A stretch of 39,424 nucleotides of DNA from an uncultured Brachyspira sp. (GCF_949287625.1 NZ_CASEGO010000017.1:1-39424), one strand, 5' to 3'; counted from the stretch's first letter, positions 7,897-16,383 are shown. A program made the numbers and translations. The notes: a model not told the origin generated them from the sequence alone.

Positions 7897-10380
7897 ATGA
7901 GCGACAATAAAGAAAATTTTATCTCATTATTAGAGAAATACGAAAATAATGTTGTTGTGCCTATTATACAAAGAGGTTATGCCCAAGGCAGAAAAACTAA
8001 TGAAGTAAATAAAATAAGAGAGGATTTTTTAGATGTTATTATTGATTTTTTATCAAACGATAAAGAAGAATTAATATTGGATTATATATATGGAGTAGAA
8101 GATAATGGGGTTTTTTATTTATTAGATGGACAGCAAAGATTAACAACATTATTTTTATTTCATTGGTATTTCAATTTTGAAAATGAAAAATTAAATAAAT
8201 TTACTTATGAAACTAGAAATTCATCAAAAAATTTTATATCATTTTTATTAAGCATAAAAAGAGAAAAAATTGATTTACAAACTGATGAAAAATTATCTAA
8301 GATATTAAAGGACAATATTAATTTTTTAAACTTTTGGGAAAAAGATACAACAGTTAAAGGAATGCTTCAGGTAATAGATGATATTCATAAAAAAGTAAAA
8401 AATAATAAAGATATTGATAGCGGTAAATTAAATAGTATACAATTTTACTGTGAATATATAAAAGGAGATCCTGATGATTTGTATATCAAAATGAATTCAA
8501 GAGGAAAGCAATTAACAGATTTTGAAATATTTAAATCAAAACTCGAAAGTTTTTTAGATGGAAAAATAGATGATAATCTTTTAAGAGAATTTAGAAAAAA
8601 AATAGATACTACTTGGTCTAATTTTTTCTGGGAATTTGTGAAAGATAATAAAAATCCTGAAATAGACAGCCTTTTTAAAAACTTTTTTGATTTTGTGTTT
8701 AGAATGTTATATGCTGAACAATATGAATATGTAAAAGAAAAAAATGAAAAAATAGGAGTATATCTGAAAGATTTCTTTAATTTATTTGTAAAAAAAACAG
8801 ATGAAAAAATATTAAAATATATTGATGATAGTAAAAACTATATGTTAGAATGTAATATAAAATTTATAGTTAATATATTGGATATATTTTATAAATTAAC
8901 CCCTAGTAAAACCATTGAATTATTTAATGAAATATTTTGTATATATGATGGAAATATTTATAATGATAAAATATCTACTTTTGAAGAAAATATAAACATT
9001 TTTGATAAAAAAGATGACTATATTATTTTGCTTAAAATAAATAATTATGATTTGAAATATAAAATATTACTGTTTAGTTTTTTTATTATTTTAAATAAAA
9101 TAGAAGAAGAAAATTATAAAGAAAATGAAAATATAGATTCAATAATTGAAAAAATCAAAGATTATAAAGATATATTGAGGTTTATAAGGAATTTTATATT
9201 TATTTACTATGAACATATTGGCAATGATGATGAACTAAAATTCCAAATTAGTTTTATAAAATCATTTATAGAAAATGGAAAAATATCATTAAAACCTTAT
9301 AATGATAATCACCAAGAGATATTAAAAATAATAGTTGAATCAGAACAAAATAAATTAGATATATTAAAAGATAATACAGATTATATAAAACAAAAAATTT
9401 ACGCCTGTGAGAATAATGTATTTTTACAAGGAAATATTGATTTCTTATTAGACAATATAGGTAATGAAAATATAGTTAATGTAGTAAATTATATTTTTAC
9501 TAAAAATGGCTTTAATAATGAAAATGTAAATTATTTAATACATAGGGCTATATTAGTATTTATTGATAAAGATGAAATAGAAAGTTTTAAACCTTATTAT
9601 ACTACAACAATATCTATATTTAGAAATAGTTATAATAAAACATTATTAATATGGTATCCAAATAGATTAGAAGAGTTTATCAATACTATATTTAACGATA
9701 AAGTAAATAAAACTATATTAGATAAATGCAGTAATATAATAAATAATTATAAAGATGATAGTCATTGGAAATATTTGATAATAAAAGATGCTAAAGATGC
9801 AAATGGCAATGATGTAAATTTATACAATGAAGAATATTCATATTCAGGTGAAATAAAACGTCATTATAATAGTGATAATATTGATTATTATTTATATTAT
9901 CAGTATAGAAATAGAACTCATTGGGATATACCATTATCAACTAAAATTCACACAATGTTTAATAAATTTCTAAATAAACACAAAGATTTTCATTTATACT
10001 ATTTTGATGGTTCTAATAATCCTAATATTGAAGAATCAAGAATATTAAGATATACAAATAATGAAATTTTATATTGTTATGAATGGGTTACTTTAGCTAA
10101 AGAAATAGAAATAGAAAATGAAAAAGTTTTGGTTGGATTTACTACAGATGGTTATTGTCTTGAATGTGGTTTGAGAAAGAAAATACCTTACAGAGATGAA
10201 AATAGAACAGAAAATATTTTAACAAAAATTGAAGAAAAGAAAATCAATTTTGAAGGATATGAAAGATGCACTAATAATATTGATTGGTATTATATGAAAT
10301 ATTTGGATAATTATGATGAAATGTCAGAAGAATATAATAACATATTAAAACCTGTTATAGATGCTTTTTCTAAAAAATAA
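7897..10380 (+). CDS. DUF262 protein B, long C-terminal extension
   Basis: 827 residues. A second, divergent DUF262 domain has VPIIQRGYAQGR (21-32), LLDGQQRLTTLFLFHWYF (75-92) and YIKMNSRGKQLTDFEIFKSKLE (around 196-217). No LEHIH-type HNH motif is seen, unlike its partner. Residues about 250-600 are helical and Lys/Ile/Asn-rich; the last 230 residues form an unrecognised domain with a CLECG pair and several Trp/Tyr motifs (HWDIPLSTK, CYEWVTLAKE, IDWYYMKYL). The start ATG follows AAGGAG by 7 bases and lies 14 bases after the stop of protein A. The two DUF262 domains are only distantly alike, so this is not a recent tandem duplication. It may be the sensor or specificity partner of protein A; that is inference. 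Confidence 0.8.
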   Translation: MSDNKENFISLLEKYENNVVVPIIQRGYAQGRKTNEVNKIREDFLDVIIDFLSNDKEELILDYIYGVEDNGVFYLLDGQQRLTTLFLFHWYFNFENEKLNKFTYETRNSSKNFISFLLSIKREKIDLQTDEKLSKILKDNINFLNFWEKDTTVKGMLQVIDDIHKKVKNNKDIDSGKLNSIQFYCEYIKGDPDDLYIKMNSRGKQLTDFEIFKSKLESFLDGKIDDNLLREFRKKIDTTWSNFFWEFVKDNKNPEIDSLFKNFFDFVFRMLYAEQYEYVKEKNEKIGVYLKDFFNLFVKKTDEKILKYIDDSKNYMLECNIKFIVNILDIFYKLTPSKTIELFNEIFCIYDGNIYNDKISTFEENINIFDKKDDYIILLKINNYDLKYKILLFSFFIILNKIEEENYKENENIDSIIEKIKDYKDILRFIRNFIFIYYEHIGNDDELKFQISFIKSFIENGKISLKPYNDNHQEILKIIVESEQNKLDILKDNTDYIKQKIYACENNVFLQGNIDFLLDNIGNENIVNVVNYIFTKNGFNNENVNYLIHRAILVFIDKDEIESFKPYYTTTISIFRNSYNKTLLIWYPNRLEEFINTIFNDKVNKTILDKCSNIINNYKDDSHWKYLIIKDAKDANGNDVNLYNEEYSYSGEIKRHYNSDNIDYYLYYQYRNRTHWDIPLSTKIHTMFNKFLNKHKDFHLYYFDGSNNPNIEESRILRYTNNEILYCYEWVTLAKEIEIENEKVLVGFTTDGYCLECGLRKKIPYRDENRTENILTKIEEKKINFEGYERCTNNIDWYYMKYLDNYDEMSEEYNNILKPVIDAFSKK

Positions 10381-10402
10381 ATAGTTAATTTGTTGTAAAA
10401 AT

Positions 10403-10442
10403 AAAGGAGTTTAACTTAAATTAAAAGCTAAGCTCCTTTTTT
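10403..10442 (+). terminator. Intrinsic terminator after the DUF262 operon
   Basis: AAAGGAGTTTAACTT pairs with AAGCTAAGCTCCTTT with one mismatch and one wobble, and is followed by TTTTTT. It isolates the DUF262 pair from the MATE gene. Confidence 0.85.
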
Positions 10443-10479
10443 AATACTAAAAAATATCATATTTCAATAAAAAAGCCTA

Positions 10480-10508
10480 TTGACTTTATTTTTTTATGCA
10501 TATAAAAT
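10480..10508 (+). promoter_or_regulatory. Promoter of the MATE transporter gene
   Basis: TTGACT (10480-10485), 17-bp spacer, TAAAAT (10503-10508). TAGAGG at 10558-10563 serves as ribosome binding site for ATG 10573. Confidence 0.55.
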
Positions 10509-10572
10509 CTTTGATTGTGTCTTAAATTTTTTACTTTTTATAAAATTATTACAAAATTAGAGGTATTTTATA

Positions 10573-11955
10573 ATGAATAACAAAATGCTGGAGCTCACAG
10601 AAGGTAATGTCAATAAAGGATTAATAAATTTGGTTATACCAATGATACTGGGCAATCTATTAAATATAGCATACAATATAGTAGATACAATATGGATTGG
10701 GCAGATGATAGGACCTAAAGGACTTGGAGCTATTGCTGTGAGTTTTCCTATTATATTAATACTTTTAGCTATAGCCTCTGGGGTAACTGTAGCTGCTAAT
10801 GTATTGATAGGTCAGTATTTCGGAGCTAATGATGAGGATTCTGTAGTATATGTTTCTAAAGTTGCTACTACAATTAGTTTGATAACTTCTTTGAGCTTAG
10901 CAATTATAGGATATATATTTGCCCCTGCTATGATGAGATTTTTAAATACAGCAGACAGCATTATGGAATATTCTGTAAGCTACTTTAGAATAAGCATGAT
11001 AGGTTTTCCTTTTGTGTTTTATTATTTTTTAGTATCTGCTTTGCTTAGAGGAATAGGAGATACTGTAAGACCATTAATATTTTTGGCTATAGCTTCCGTA
11101 ATTAACTTGATACTAGACCCTATTATGATAAAAGGACTGGGACCAATTCCTGCTATGGGATTAGACGGAGCTGCTTATGCAACTGCTTTTTCTCAGTTTG
11201 TTTCTGTGGCTGTAAGTATGGTATATTTAAAAATGAAAAATAGTATTGTAAAGGCTAATCCTTTTAATTTGATATTTGATTTTAATATTACAAAACTCAT
11301 GTTTAAAATAGGTCTTCCATTTGCCGCTATGCAGCTCATAGTATCTGTAAGCTGGCTATTATTAAACAGACTTATAAATACTTATGGAGAATCAGCTTCT
11401 GCTTCGGTTGCTGTATCTATGAGAGTAGACTCATTATCTTTTTTACCGCTTCTGGCACTATCAGCAGGTATAGCTACTATGACAGCACAGAATATCGGAG
11501 CAGGTAAAATGGATAGAGTTAAAGAAATATATAAAGCAGGCATCAAACTTTCTGTAGGAATATCAGTTTTTATGGCACTTTTTTCTGTGCTGTTTCCAGA
11601 AATCATTGTACGAATGTTCACAGATGATATGAGCGTTTTGAAATACACTAAAAGCTATATATATGTAGTAATACCTTCTATGATAATGCTTGCTATTATG
11701 TTTTCTTGTAACGGCGTTATTAATGGAGCAGGAAAAACTTTTATGCTTATGCTGTTCGCCTTTTTTGCCCATATTATAATAAGAGTACCGTTAGCCTATA
11801 TGATATCTCCGAAGCTGGAATTATGGGGCATATGGACTGCTATGGCTGTAAGTAATTTCTTTAGTATGAGCTTTAGTTTAATATATTATTTCTCTAACAA
11901 ATGGAAGAAAGGAGCGAATATTGCATCGCATTCTGCTGCTGAACATAATATTTAA
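10573..11955 (+). CDS. MATE-family multidrug/Na+ antiporter
   Basis: 460 residues, the usual size for the family, almost wholly hydrophobic with about 12 membrane helices. The MATE pattern is clear: an early NKGLINLVIPMILGNLL first helix, DTIWIGQMIGPKGLGAIAVSFPI, an intracellular GQYFGAND loop, LLRGIGDTVRP and, at the start of the second half, AAMQLIVSVSWLLLNRLI and TMTAQNIGAGKMDRVKE. These transporters export cationic drugs or metabolites in exchange for H+ or Na+. The N-terminal region is of the NorM/DinF-like bacterial type. It has its own promoter and sits alone. Substrate unknown. Confidence 0.93.
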   Translation: MNNKMLELTEGNVNKGLINLVIPMILGNLLNIAYNIVDTIWIGQMIGPKGLGAIAVSFPIILILLAIASGVTVAANVLIGQYFGANDEDSVVYVSKVATTISLITSLSLAIIGYIFAPAMMRFLNTADSIMEYSVSYFRISMIGFPFVFYYFLVSALLRGIGDTVRPLIFLAIASVINLILDPIMIKGLGPIPAMGLDGAAYATAFSQFVSVAVSMVYLKMKNSIVKANPFNLIFDFNITKLMFKIGLPFAAMQLIVSVSWLLLNRLINTYGESASASVAVSMRVDSLSFLPLLALSAGIATMTAQNIGAGKMDRVKEIYKAGIKLSVGISVFMALFSVLFPEIIVRMFTDDMSVLKYTKSYIYVVIPSMIMLAIMFSCNGVINGAGKTFMLMLFAFFAHIIIRVPLAYMISPKLELWGIWTAMAVSNFFSMSFSLIYYFSNKWKKGANIASHSAAEHNI

Positions 11956-11969
11956 ACATACCCTAGTTT

Positions 11970-11998
11970 TTGATTGATTTTTTTTATAAAAGTATTAT
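11970..11998 (+). promoter_or_regulatory. Promoter of apt
   Basis: TTGATT (11970-11975), 17-bp spacer, TATTAT (11993-11998), giving a leader of about 45 bases with a GAGG-type ribosome binding site before ATG 12052. Confidence 0.45.
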
Positions 11999-12051
11999 AA
12001 TTACAGATTGTGTTGTTTACATAATTATTTTTTATTATAACGAGGTGTTAT

Positions 12052-12564
12052 ATGGAGTTAAAAAACTATATAAGAAATATTCAGGACTATCCTAAAGCAG
12101 GCATACTCTTTAGAGATATCACAACTTTACTTCAAAACAAAGATGCTTTCAAATATGCAATAGACCAGATGGCAGAACAAGTAAGCAGCGAAAAAATAGA
12201 TTATATAGTAGGAGCAGAAAGCAGAGGTTTTTTAATAGGTTCAGCATTAGCCTATAAAATGAACACAGGATTCATACCAGTAAGAAAAAAAGGCAAACTT
12301 CCTTACAAGACAATATCCGAAGAATATGCACTAGAATACGGTACAGACACTTTATTTATGCATGAAGATGCTATCAAAAAAGGTGAGAGAGTATTAATAG
12401 TAGATGATTTAATAGCAACAGGCGGTACGGCACTTGCTATGATAAAAATGGTAGAAAAACTTGAAGGTATTGTAGCAGGTTCTTCTTTTTTAATAGAATT
12501 AAAAGAATTAAACGGAAGAAAAGAAATATCTAAATATCCAGTACATGTATTGATAGAGTATTAA
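12052..12564 (+). CDS. apt: Adenine phosphoribosyltransferase
   Basis: 170 residues, full length for the family. Converts adenine and PRPP to AMP and pyrophosphate in purine salvage, in the cytoplasm. Diagnostic features are the N-terminal YIRNIQDYPKAGILFRDIT, VGAESRGFLIGSALA, the flexible loop KKGKLPYKTISEEYALEYG and the PRPP-binding motif VLIVDDLIATGGTA (114-127). It follows the MATE gene by 96 bases and precedes groES by 100 bases, with a likely separate promoter on each side. Confidence 0.97.
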   Translation: MELKNYIRNIQDYPKAGILFRDITTLLQNKDAFKYAIDQMAEQVSSEKIDYIVGAESRGFLIGSALAYKMNTGFIPVRKKGKLPYKTISEEYALEYGTDTLFMHEDAIKKGERVLIVDDLIATGGTALAMIKMVEKLEGIVAGSSFLIELKELNGRKEISKYPVHVLIEY

Positions 12565-12571
12565 TATATTA

Positions 12572-12600
12572 TTGACTTTTAATGATTTTTATTATAGAAT
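12572..12600 (+). promoter_or_regulatory. Promoter of groES
   Basis: TTGACT (12572-12577), 17-bp spacer, TAGAAT (12595-12600), beginning 8 bases after the apt stop. No CIRCE (HrcA) inverted repeat is visible between apt and groES, so heat-shock control of this copy by HrcA is not supported by the sequence. Confidence 0.6.
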
Positions 12601-12664
12601 ATTATAAAAATTATTTAAGAAAAATTTTATTGAAATAAATACAATTAATAAGGAGAAAGTGAAT

Positions 12665-12931
12665 ATGCCATCTATTAAACCATTAGCAGACAGAGTGCTT
12701 TTAAAAGTATTAGAACAAGAAGAAAAAACTTCAAGCGGAATCCTTCTTCCAGATACAGCTAAAGAAAAAACTCAAAAAGCAGAAGTTGTAGAAATAGGCG
12801 ACAGCGAAGATATCAAAGTAAAAAAAGGCGACATCGTTATATATGATAAATATGCAGGCATTCAAATAAAAGAAGGCGATACTGAATATTTAATAGTAAA
12901 AAATGAAGAGATAGTTGCTCTTATAAAATAA
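12665..12931 (+). CDS. groES: Co-chaperonin GroES (Cpn10)
   Basis: 88 residues from ATG 12665. I prefer this start over the in-frame GTG at 12659 because AGGAG at 12651-12655 is 9 bases from the ATG but only 3 from the GTG. The protein has the GroES pattern: IKPLADRVLLKVLEQEEKTSSGILLPDTAKEKTQ (includes the mobile loop that docks GroEL), VVEIGD, VKKGDIVIYDKYAG and a C-terminal YLIVKNEEIVALI. It forms the heptameric lid on GroEL. groEL is not downstream: a terminator follows at once, so this is a stand-alone groES. Confidence 0.96.
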   Translation: MPSIKPLADRVLLKVLEQEEKTSSGILLPDTAKEKTQKAEVVEIGDSEDIKVKKGDIVIYDKYAGIQIKEGDTEYLIVKNEEIVALIK

Positions 12932-12958
12932 TTAATAGCTATAAGAACGATAACTAAA

Positions 12959-12998
12959 AAGAACACTTATCTTAAAAAAGATAGTGTTCTTTTTTTAC
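12959..12998 (+). terminator. Intrinsic terminator after groES
   Basis: AGAACACTTATCTT pairs with AAGATAGTGTTCT with one bulged base, followed by a run of T. Confidence 0.88.
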
Positions 12999-13060
12999 TT
13001 ATTTGCTTTTTATCATGTTATTATTATTGTTAATAAAACTTTTTTTCGTATCATAAAAAA

Positions 13061-13110
13061 TTAATAAGGTTAAATAATATATAGAAAATTATATTATTTA
13101 ATTTTATTAA
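13061..13110. promoter_or_regulatory. 21-bp AT-rich hairpin upstream of the Ig-like membrane protein
   Basis: Left arm 13061-13081 and right arm 13090-13110 are complementary over 21 bp (two G-T wobbles) with an 8-base loop. It has no T-tract and ends 62 bases before the ATG at 13173. It could be a leader structure, a recombination relic or an operator. Confidence 0.6.
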
Positions 13111-13172
13111 TTTGTTTCGATAATTATTATACAGATAATACATTTCATTCTTTAATCGGGAGATATTTTTTA

Positions 13173-14354
13173 ATGCATAGATACTTTATAATATTTCTTC
13201 TTTTGGTATTCAATATAGTATATGCACAAGAAAATACCAATAAAACTTCGGAATACACATTCATATACGAAAAAGAAAATACTTTTAATATATCCGATAC
13301 CAATTCTTCTAATGAAGTATCTATAATGATAGAAAGAAGAGGTCTTCCTCTAGTAAACAGACTGGTAAGATTCACTTCTCTTAAGCCTGATGTATTTGAT
13401 TTTGAAATACCTGCAAATAATGAAGAGGTATTATTAAAAGATTTAGAAGATGATGATAATGAAGAAACTAATACCTCTATTACAAATACTTCTGATATAT
13501 ACATCGTTCCCACCGATGAAAATGGAACAGCAAAGGTTAAACTTAATTTAAAAGATCAAGGCAGCGGAGTAGTGCTTATGCATATACTCTATGTAGGTTC
13601 TACTGGAAACACTAATATATCCTATGAGGAATATGCTTATGTTAATGTTGTAGAAGATAAAGCAGGAAGTATATCTTCAAAATTAATAAACGGGGATATA
13701 GAAAATTTAAATGCTAAAAGTTCAATTATAATGACTGTAACACTCTTTCCAAGCCTTTTTCTTGTATCAATAGCTTTAATCTTAATAAGTTATTTCAGAC
13801 ATATATATGATGAATATAGAAATGCAAAGTCCAAAATAGTAATGTATACTTTTTTTGGATTTAGTTCTATTAAAAAAAATTTTAGATTAATGATATTTAT
13901 CATACTTGCTGAATTAATAATTGTAGGCTGCTTTATGTTTTTAGACAGCTATATTTTCTCAGTAATTTTGATAGCATTCTTTATAGCAGGTTTTTTGGTA
14001 AAAAGAGAGAAAATGTATGCCATAGCATTTTTCATATTATCTTGTATTTCTATGATATATTTATACCTTGAAACATTTACAAAACATATGTCAATAGAGT
14101 ATATACTTAATAATAATGTAATGCAAAACCCTGTATTTATATTCTTTTTATTTTTATTTATTACAGCATTATCAGGAGGAATATATATACCTATATGCTT
14201 ATTAGTACTATATAAAATAGCATTTATTACAAATAATTTATCTTTGGCTATTGCTTTGATTAGCATATTTATATCATCAATTCTTTATATTGTAAAAGTA
14301 AAGAAAAATATACCGTTTTTATATTCTATTAATTTATTAAAGATAAAAGATTAA
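13173..14354 (+). CDS. Signal peptide, Ig-like domain and polytopic membrane protein
   Basis: 393 residues, not recognised as a named family. An N-terminal signal peptide (about 1-19, ending VYAQ) is followed by an exported region to about 180 with an Ig/invasin-like pattern (RRGLPLVNRLVRFTSLKPDVF, then TDENGTAKVKLNLKDQGSG, then a final YAYVNVVE strand) interrupted by an acidic Asp/Glu-Asn-Thr insert at about 95-110. The second half has about six membrane helices joined by short basic loops. The domain order suggests a surface or periplasmic sensor or anchor domain attached to an inner-membrane bundle. GGGAGAT-type ribosome binding site precedes the ATG. The 89-residue gene 12 bases downstream is probably co-transcribed. 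Confidence 0.75.
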   Translation: MHRYFIIFLLLVFNIVYAQENTNKTSEYTFIYEKENTFNISDTNSSNEVSIMIERRGLPLVNRLVRFTSLKPDVFDFEIPANNEEVLLKDLEDDDNEETNTSITNTSDIYIVPTDENGTAKVKLNLKDQGSGVVLMHILYVGSTGNTNISYEEYAYVNVVEDKAGSISSKLINGDIENLNAKSSIIMTVTLFPSLFLVSIALILISYFRHIYDEYRNAKSKIVMYTFFGFSSIKKNFRLMIFIILAELIIVGCFMFLDSYIFSVILIAFFIAGFLVKREKMYAIAFFILSCISMIYLYLETFTKHMSIEYILNNNVMQNPVFIFFLFLFITALSGGIYIPICLLVLYKIAFITNNLSLAIALISIFISSILYIVKVKKNIPFLYSINLLKIKD

Positions 14355-14366
14355 AAGACTGATAAT

Positions 14367-14636
14367 ATGATTTTTGATTTGCTTAGGGATTTAGAACTGC
14401 TTATATCCGATATAGTATTCAGCGGAATTAATAATATAGACTATACCACTATAGAAAAAATAGAAGTATTATCAAATAAATTTAAAAAAATATCTATGGA
14501 TAATTTAAAAGATTTGCTTGATGAGTTTGTATTATCTATAAAGAAATACAAAACAGATGATAAAAATATTAAAGAAGTATCAGATTATATTTGTAAAATA
14601 GAGTTCTATATAAAAAATGCATTATCATCAGAATAA
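14367..14636 (+). CDS. Small helical protein of unknown function
   Basis: 89 residues, wholly helical by composition, acidic and basic residues alternating with Leu/Ile in heptad-like spacing; no signal peptide, Cys or known motif. It begins 12 bases after the stop of the Ig-like membrane protein and ends 5 bases before the convergent smpB stop. Close spacing suggests co-translation with the upstream membrane protein. No good ribosome binding site is visible, so it may depend on coupling. Confidence 0.6.
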   Translation: MIFDLLRDLELLISDIVFSGINNIDYTTIEKIEVLSNKFKKISMDNLKDLLDEFVLSIKKYKTDDKNIKEVSDYICKIEFYIKNALSSE

Positions 14637-14641
14637 TAATA

Positions 14642-15121
14642 TTATCTTTTAATATATCTTTCCATTTCTCTGTCTAAAGTTTTTCTTTTTAGAGTTTCTC
14701 TTTTGTCATGAAGTTTTTTACCTTTAGCCAAAGCTAATTCTACCTTTACCTTTCCTCTTGCAAAATATAGTTTAACTGGAATAAGAGTAAGCCCTTGTTC
14801 TTTTATTTTTCCATATAGGCGTTTTAATTCTCTTTTTTTCATTAAAAGTTTTCTTTCGCGAAGAGGCTCATGATTATTTCTGTTGCCGAAATGATATGGG
14901 GAAATATGCATATTAACTATAAAAAGCTCGCCTTTTTTGAAAGAGGCATAACTATCAGCCATATTAACACTTCTCTCACGCAATGATTTTACCTCTGTAC
15001 CAAGTAAAACAATTCCAGCTTCAAAGGTTTCTATAAGCTCATAATTAAAAAGAGCCTTTTTGTTTTTTGTTATCTCTCCAGATGAGATTGTATTATTTCC
15101 TTTTTTATCTTTCTTAGCCAT
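14642..15121 (-). CDS. smpB: SsrA-binding protein SmpB
   Basis: 159 residues from ATG 15121. Binds tmRNA and brings it to stalled ribosomes for trans-translation. Family landmarks: NKKALFNYELIETFEAGIVLLGTEVKSLRE, the MADSYASFKKGELFIVNMHISPY strand, HEPLRERKLLMKKRE, GLTLIPVKLYFARGKVKVELALAKGKKLHDKR and the basic C-terminal tail. A TTG start 15 bases upstream (15136) is open but falls inside the promoter spacer, so I reject it. No Shine-Dalgarno sequence precedes the ATG, and the -10 box is only 6 bases away, so the mRNA is probably leaderless. No tmRNA gene was found in the window. Confidence 0.95.
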   Translation of the reverse strand: MAKKDKKGNNTISSGEITKNKKALFNYELIETFEAGIVLLGTEVKSLRERSVNMADSYASFKKGELFIVNMHISPYHFGNRNNHEPLRERKLLMKKRELKRLYGKIKEQGLTLIPVKLYFARGKVKVELALAKGKKLHDKRETLKRKTLDREMERYIKR

Positions 15122-15127
15122 AATTTT

Positions 15128-15155
15128 ATTATACAAAATATAATCAATTTGTCAA
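15128..15155 (-). promoter_or_regulatory. Consensus promoter giving a leaderless smpB mRNA
   Basis: Read leftward: TTGACA (15155-15150), 16-bp spacer, TATAAT (15133-15128), then 6 bases, then ATG (15121-15119). Both hexamers are perfect consensus; initiation 6-8 bases past the -10 box would start the RNA at or next to the A of the ATG. Confidence 0.75.
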
Positions 15156-15215
15156 TTGTTGTTTTATTTTCATATGTTTAAGAGCCATAGATATTGCACA
15201 CTATAATTTAAATTA

Positions 15216-15430
15216 CGCTTGGGCGGGGCTTCTTTTTAAGTATAGGATTATAGAGTTAATCAAAGTTAATACTAAAAAACAAAGCTTTTAAATCTAAAAG
15301 GGAGGGGATTAAAATAAAGTTTTAGAATTTATTATCACTCCCGCCCTTTAAATTTTTTAATACTATTTGTTATTTATCAATGATTTTTATATTTTAGCTT
15401 TAACTGTTACTCTGGCTGCCCACCCAAGTG
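15216..15430 (-). repeat. Family B MITE-like repeat, copy 1
   Basis: About 215 bases whose reverse complement matches 38838-39051 end to end. The outer ends, CGCTTGGGCGGG and CCCACCCAAGTG, are imperfect terminal inverted repeats (10 of 12). The interior holds a second GC-rich pair (GGGAGGGGATT and the CCCGCCC segment). No coding capacity. It lies in the smpB-scpB divergent spacer; the remaining bases there are AT-rich without structure apart from the two promoters. Confidence 0.85.
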
Positions 15431-15537
15431 TTTTTTAAATTTAAAAAATTATACTCTTTATAAACTATATTTATTTAGGTATATATTAATATATAAATTT
15501 ATTAATTATAATTTTACTTCATATTTTTCATACATTC

Positions 15538-15565
15538 TTGAAAAAAGTTTTATCTATGTTATAAT
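15538..15565 (+). promoter_or_regulatory. Promoter of scpB
   Basis: TTGAAA (15538-15543), 16-bp spacer, TATAAT (15560-15565). Confidence 0.65.
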
Positions 15566-15616
15566 TTAAATATATGAAAATAAAAAAGGATTTTTGTTTT
15601 TAGGGATATAAATATT

Positions 15617-16258
15617 ATGGACGATATTAAACAACTTAAAGAAAATAATGAAAGCATGGAAGCTCAGACAGAAAACAAATCATCGGAAAAAACAGCCTTT
15701 GAAATAGATGATTCTATTCTTTCCAACAGAGAAGAACTTGAAAAGGTGATGGAAGCTGTTATATATGTAGAAGGCAGTGTTCCTATAAGCAGACTCAGAA
15801 CACTTTTTAAATGTGAAAATTCTGATATAAGAAGCTATATAGAAAGCATAAACAATAAATATAGAAATGCAGGCAGTGCTATAGAGATACTTGAAGTAGG
15901 AGATTCTATCATTATGACTATAATACCTTCTACATTTGGAACTTTATCAGCTATATATGATAAGAAACGTAAGAAAAAAATATCAAAAGCAATGCTTCAG
16001 ACTCTTTCTATAATAGCATACAAACAGCCTCTTACAAAAGCGGAAATTGATGATATAAGGCAAAGCGACAGCGGATATCATTTGAGAGCTTTAATGGAAG
16101 ACGGTTTTATCACTTGGAAAGGAAGAAAAGATTATTTAGACAAAAGACAGACTTATGGTACAACAGATAAATTTTTAATGCATTTTGGAATAAACAGTTT
16201 AGATGATCTTCCAAAATTAAGAGAGTTAAAAGATTTAGAGTTTAATAAAAATGAATAA
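15617..16258 (+). CDS. scpB: Segregation and condensation protein B
   Basis: 213 residues. ScpB is the winged-helix kleisin-associated subunit of the SMC-ScpA-ScpB condensin that compacts and separates daughter chromosomes. After a charged leader of about 35 residues come the two winged-helix domains: LEKVMEAVIYVEGSVPISRLRTLF, then KKKISKAMLQTLSIIAYKQPLTKAEIDDIR, RALMEDGFITWKGRKDYLDKRQTYGTTDKFLMHFGINSLDDLP, all typical. scpA is not adjacent, which is unusual, since scpA and scpB are often neighbours. Ribosome binding site weak (AGGGA, about 11 bases before ATG). Confidence 0.94.
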   Translation: MDDIKQLKENNESMEAQTENKSSEKTAFEIDDSILSNREELEKVMEAVIYVEGSVPISRLRTLFKCENSDIRSYIESINNKYRNAGSAIEILEVGDSIIMTIIPSTFGTLSAIYDKKRKKKISKAMLQTLSIIAYKQPLTKAEIDDIRQSDSGYHLRALMEDGFITWKGRKDYLDKRQTYGTTDKFLMHFGINSLDDLPKLRELKDLEFNKNE

Positions 16259-16314
16259 AAGCAATTTTTTTATTAAATTTTATTGTTAAACATTTTTATT
16301 CAGTTTATTATTAT

Positions 16315-16358
16315 AGTCCCATTTACTCATTAGAATATAATGATAAATGGGGCTTTTA
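16315..16358 (+). terminator. Intrinsic terminator after scpB
   Basis: AGTCCCATTTACTCATT pairs with AATGATAAATGGGGCT (one bulge, one wobble), followed by TTTT. Confidence 0.7.
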
Positions 16359-16383
16359 GTTTCACAATAAAATCATTTATTAG

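Noticed and set aside
12565..12664. CIRCE element before groES
   Set aside because: No TTAGCACTC/GAGTGCTAA-like inverted repeat found.
15137..15616. tmRNA or other stable RNA next to smpB
   Set aside because: The spacer holds a family B repeat and promoters; no tRNA-like ends or tag frame could be found.
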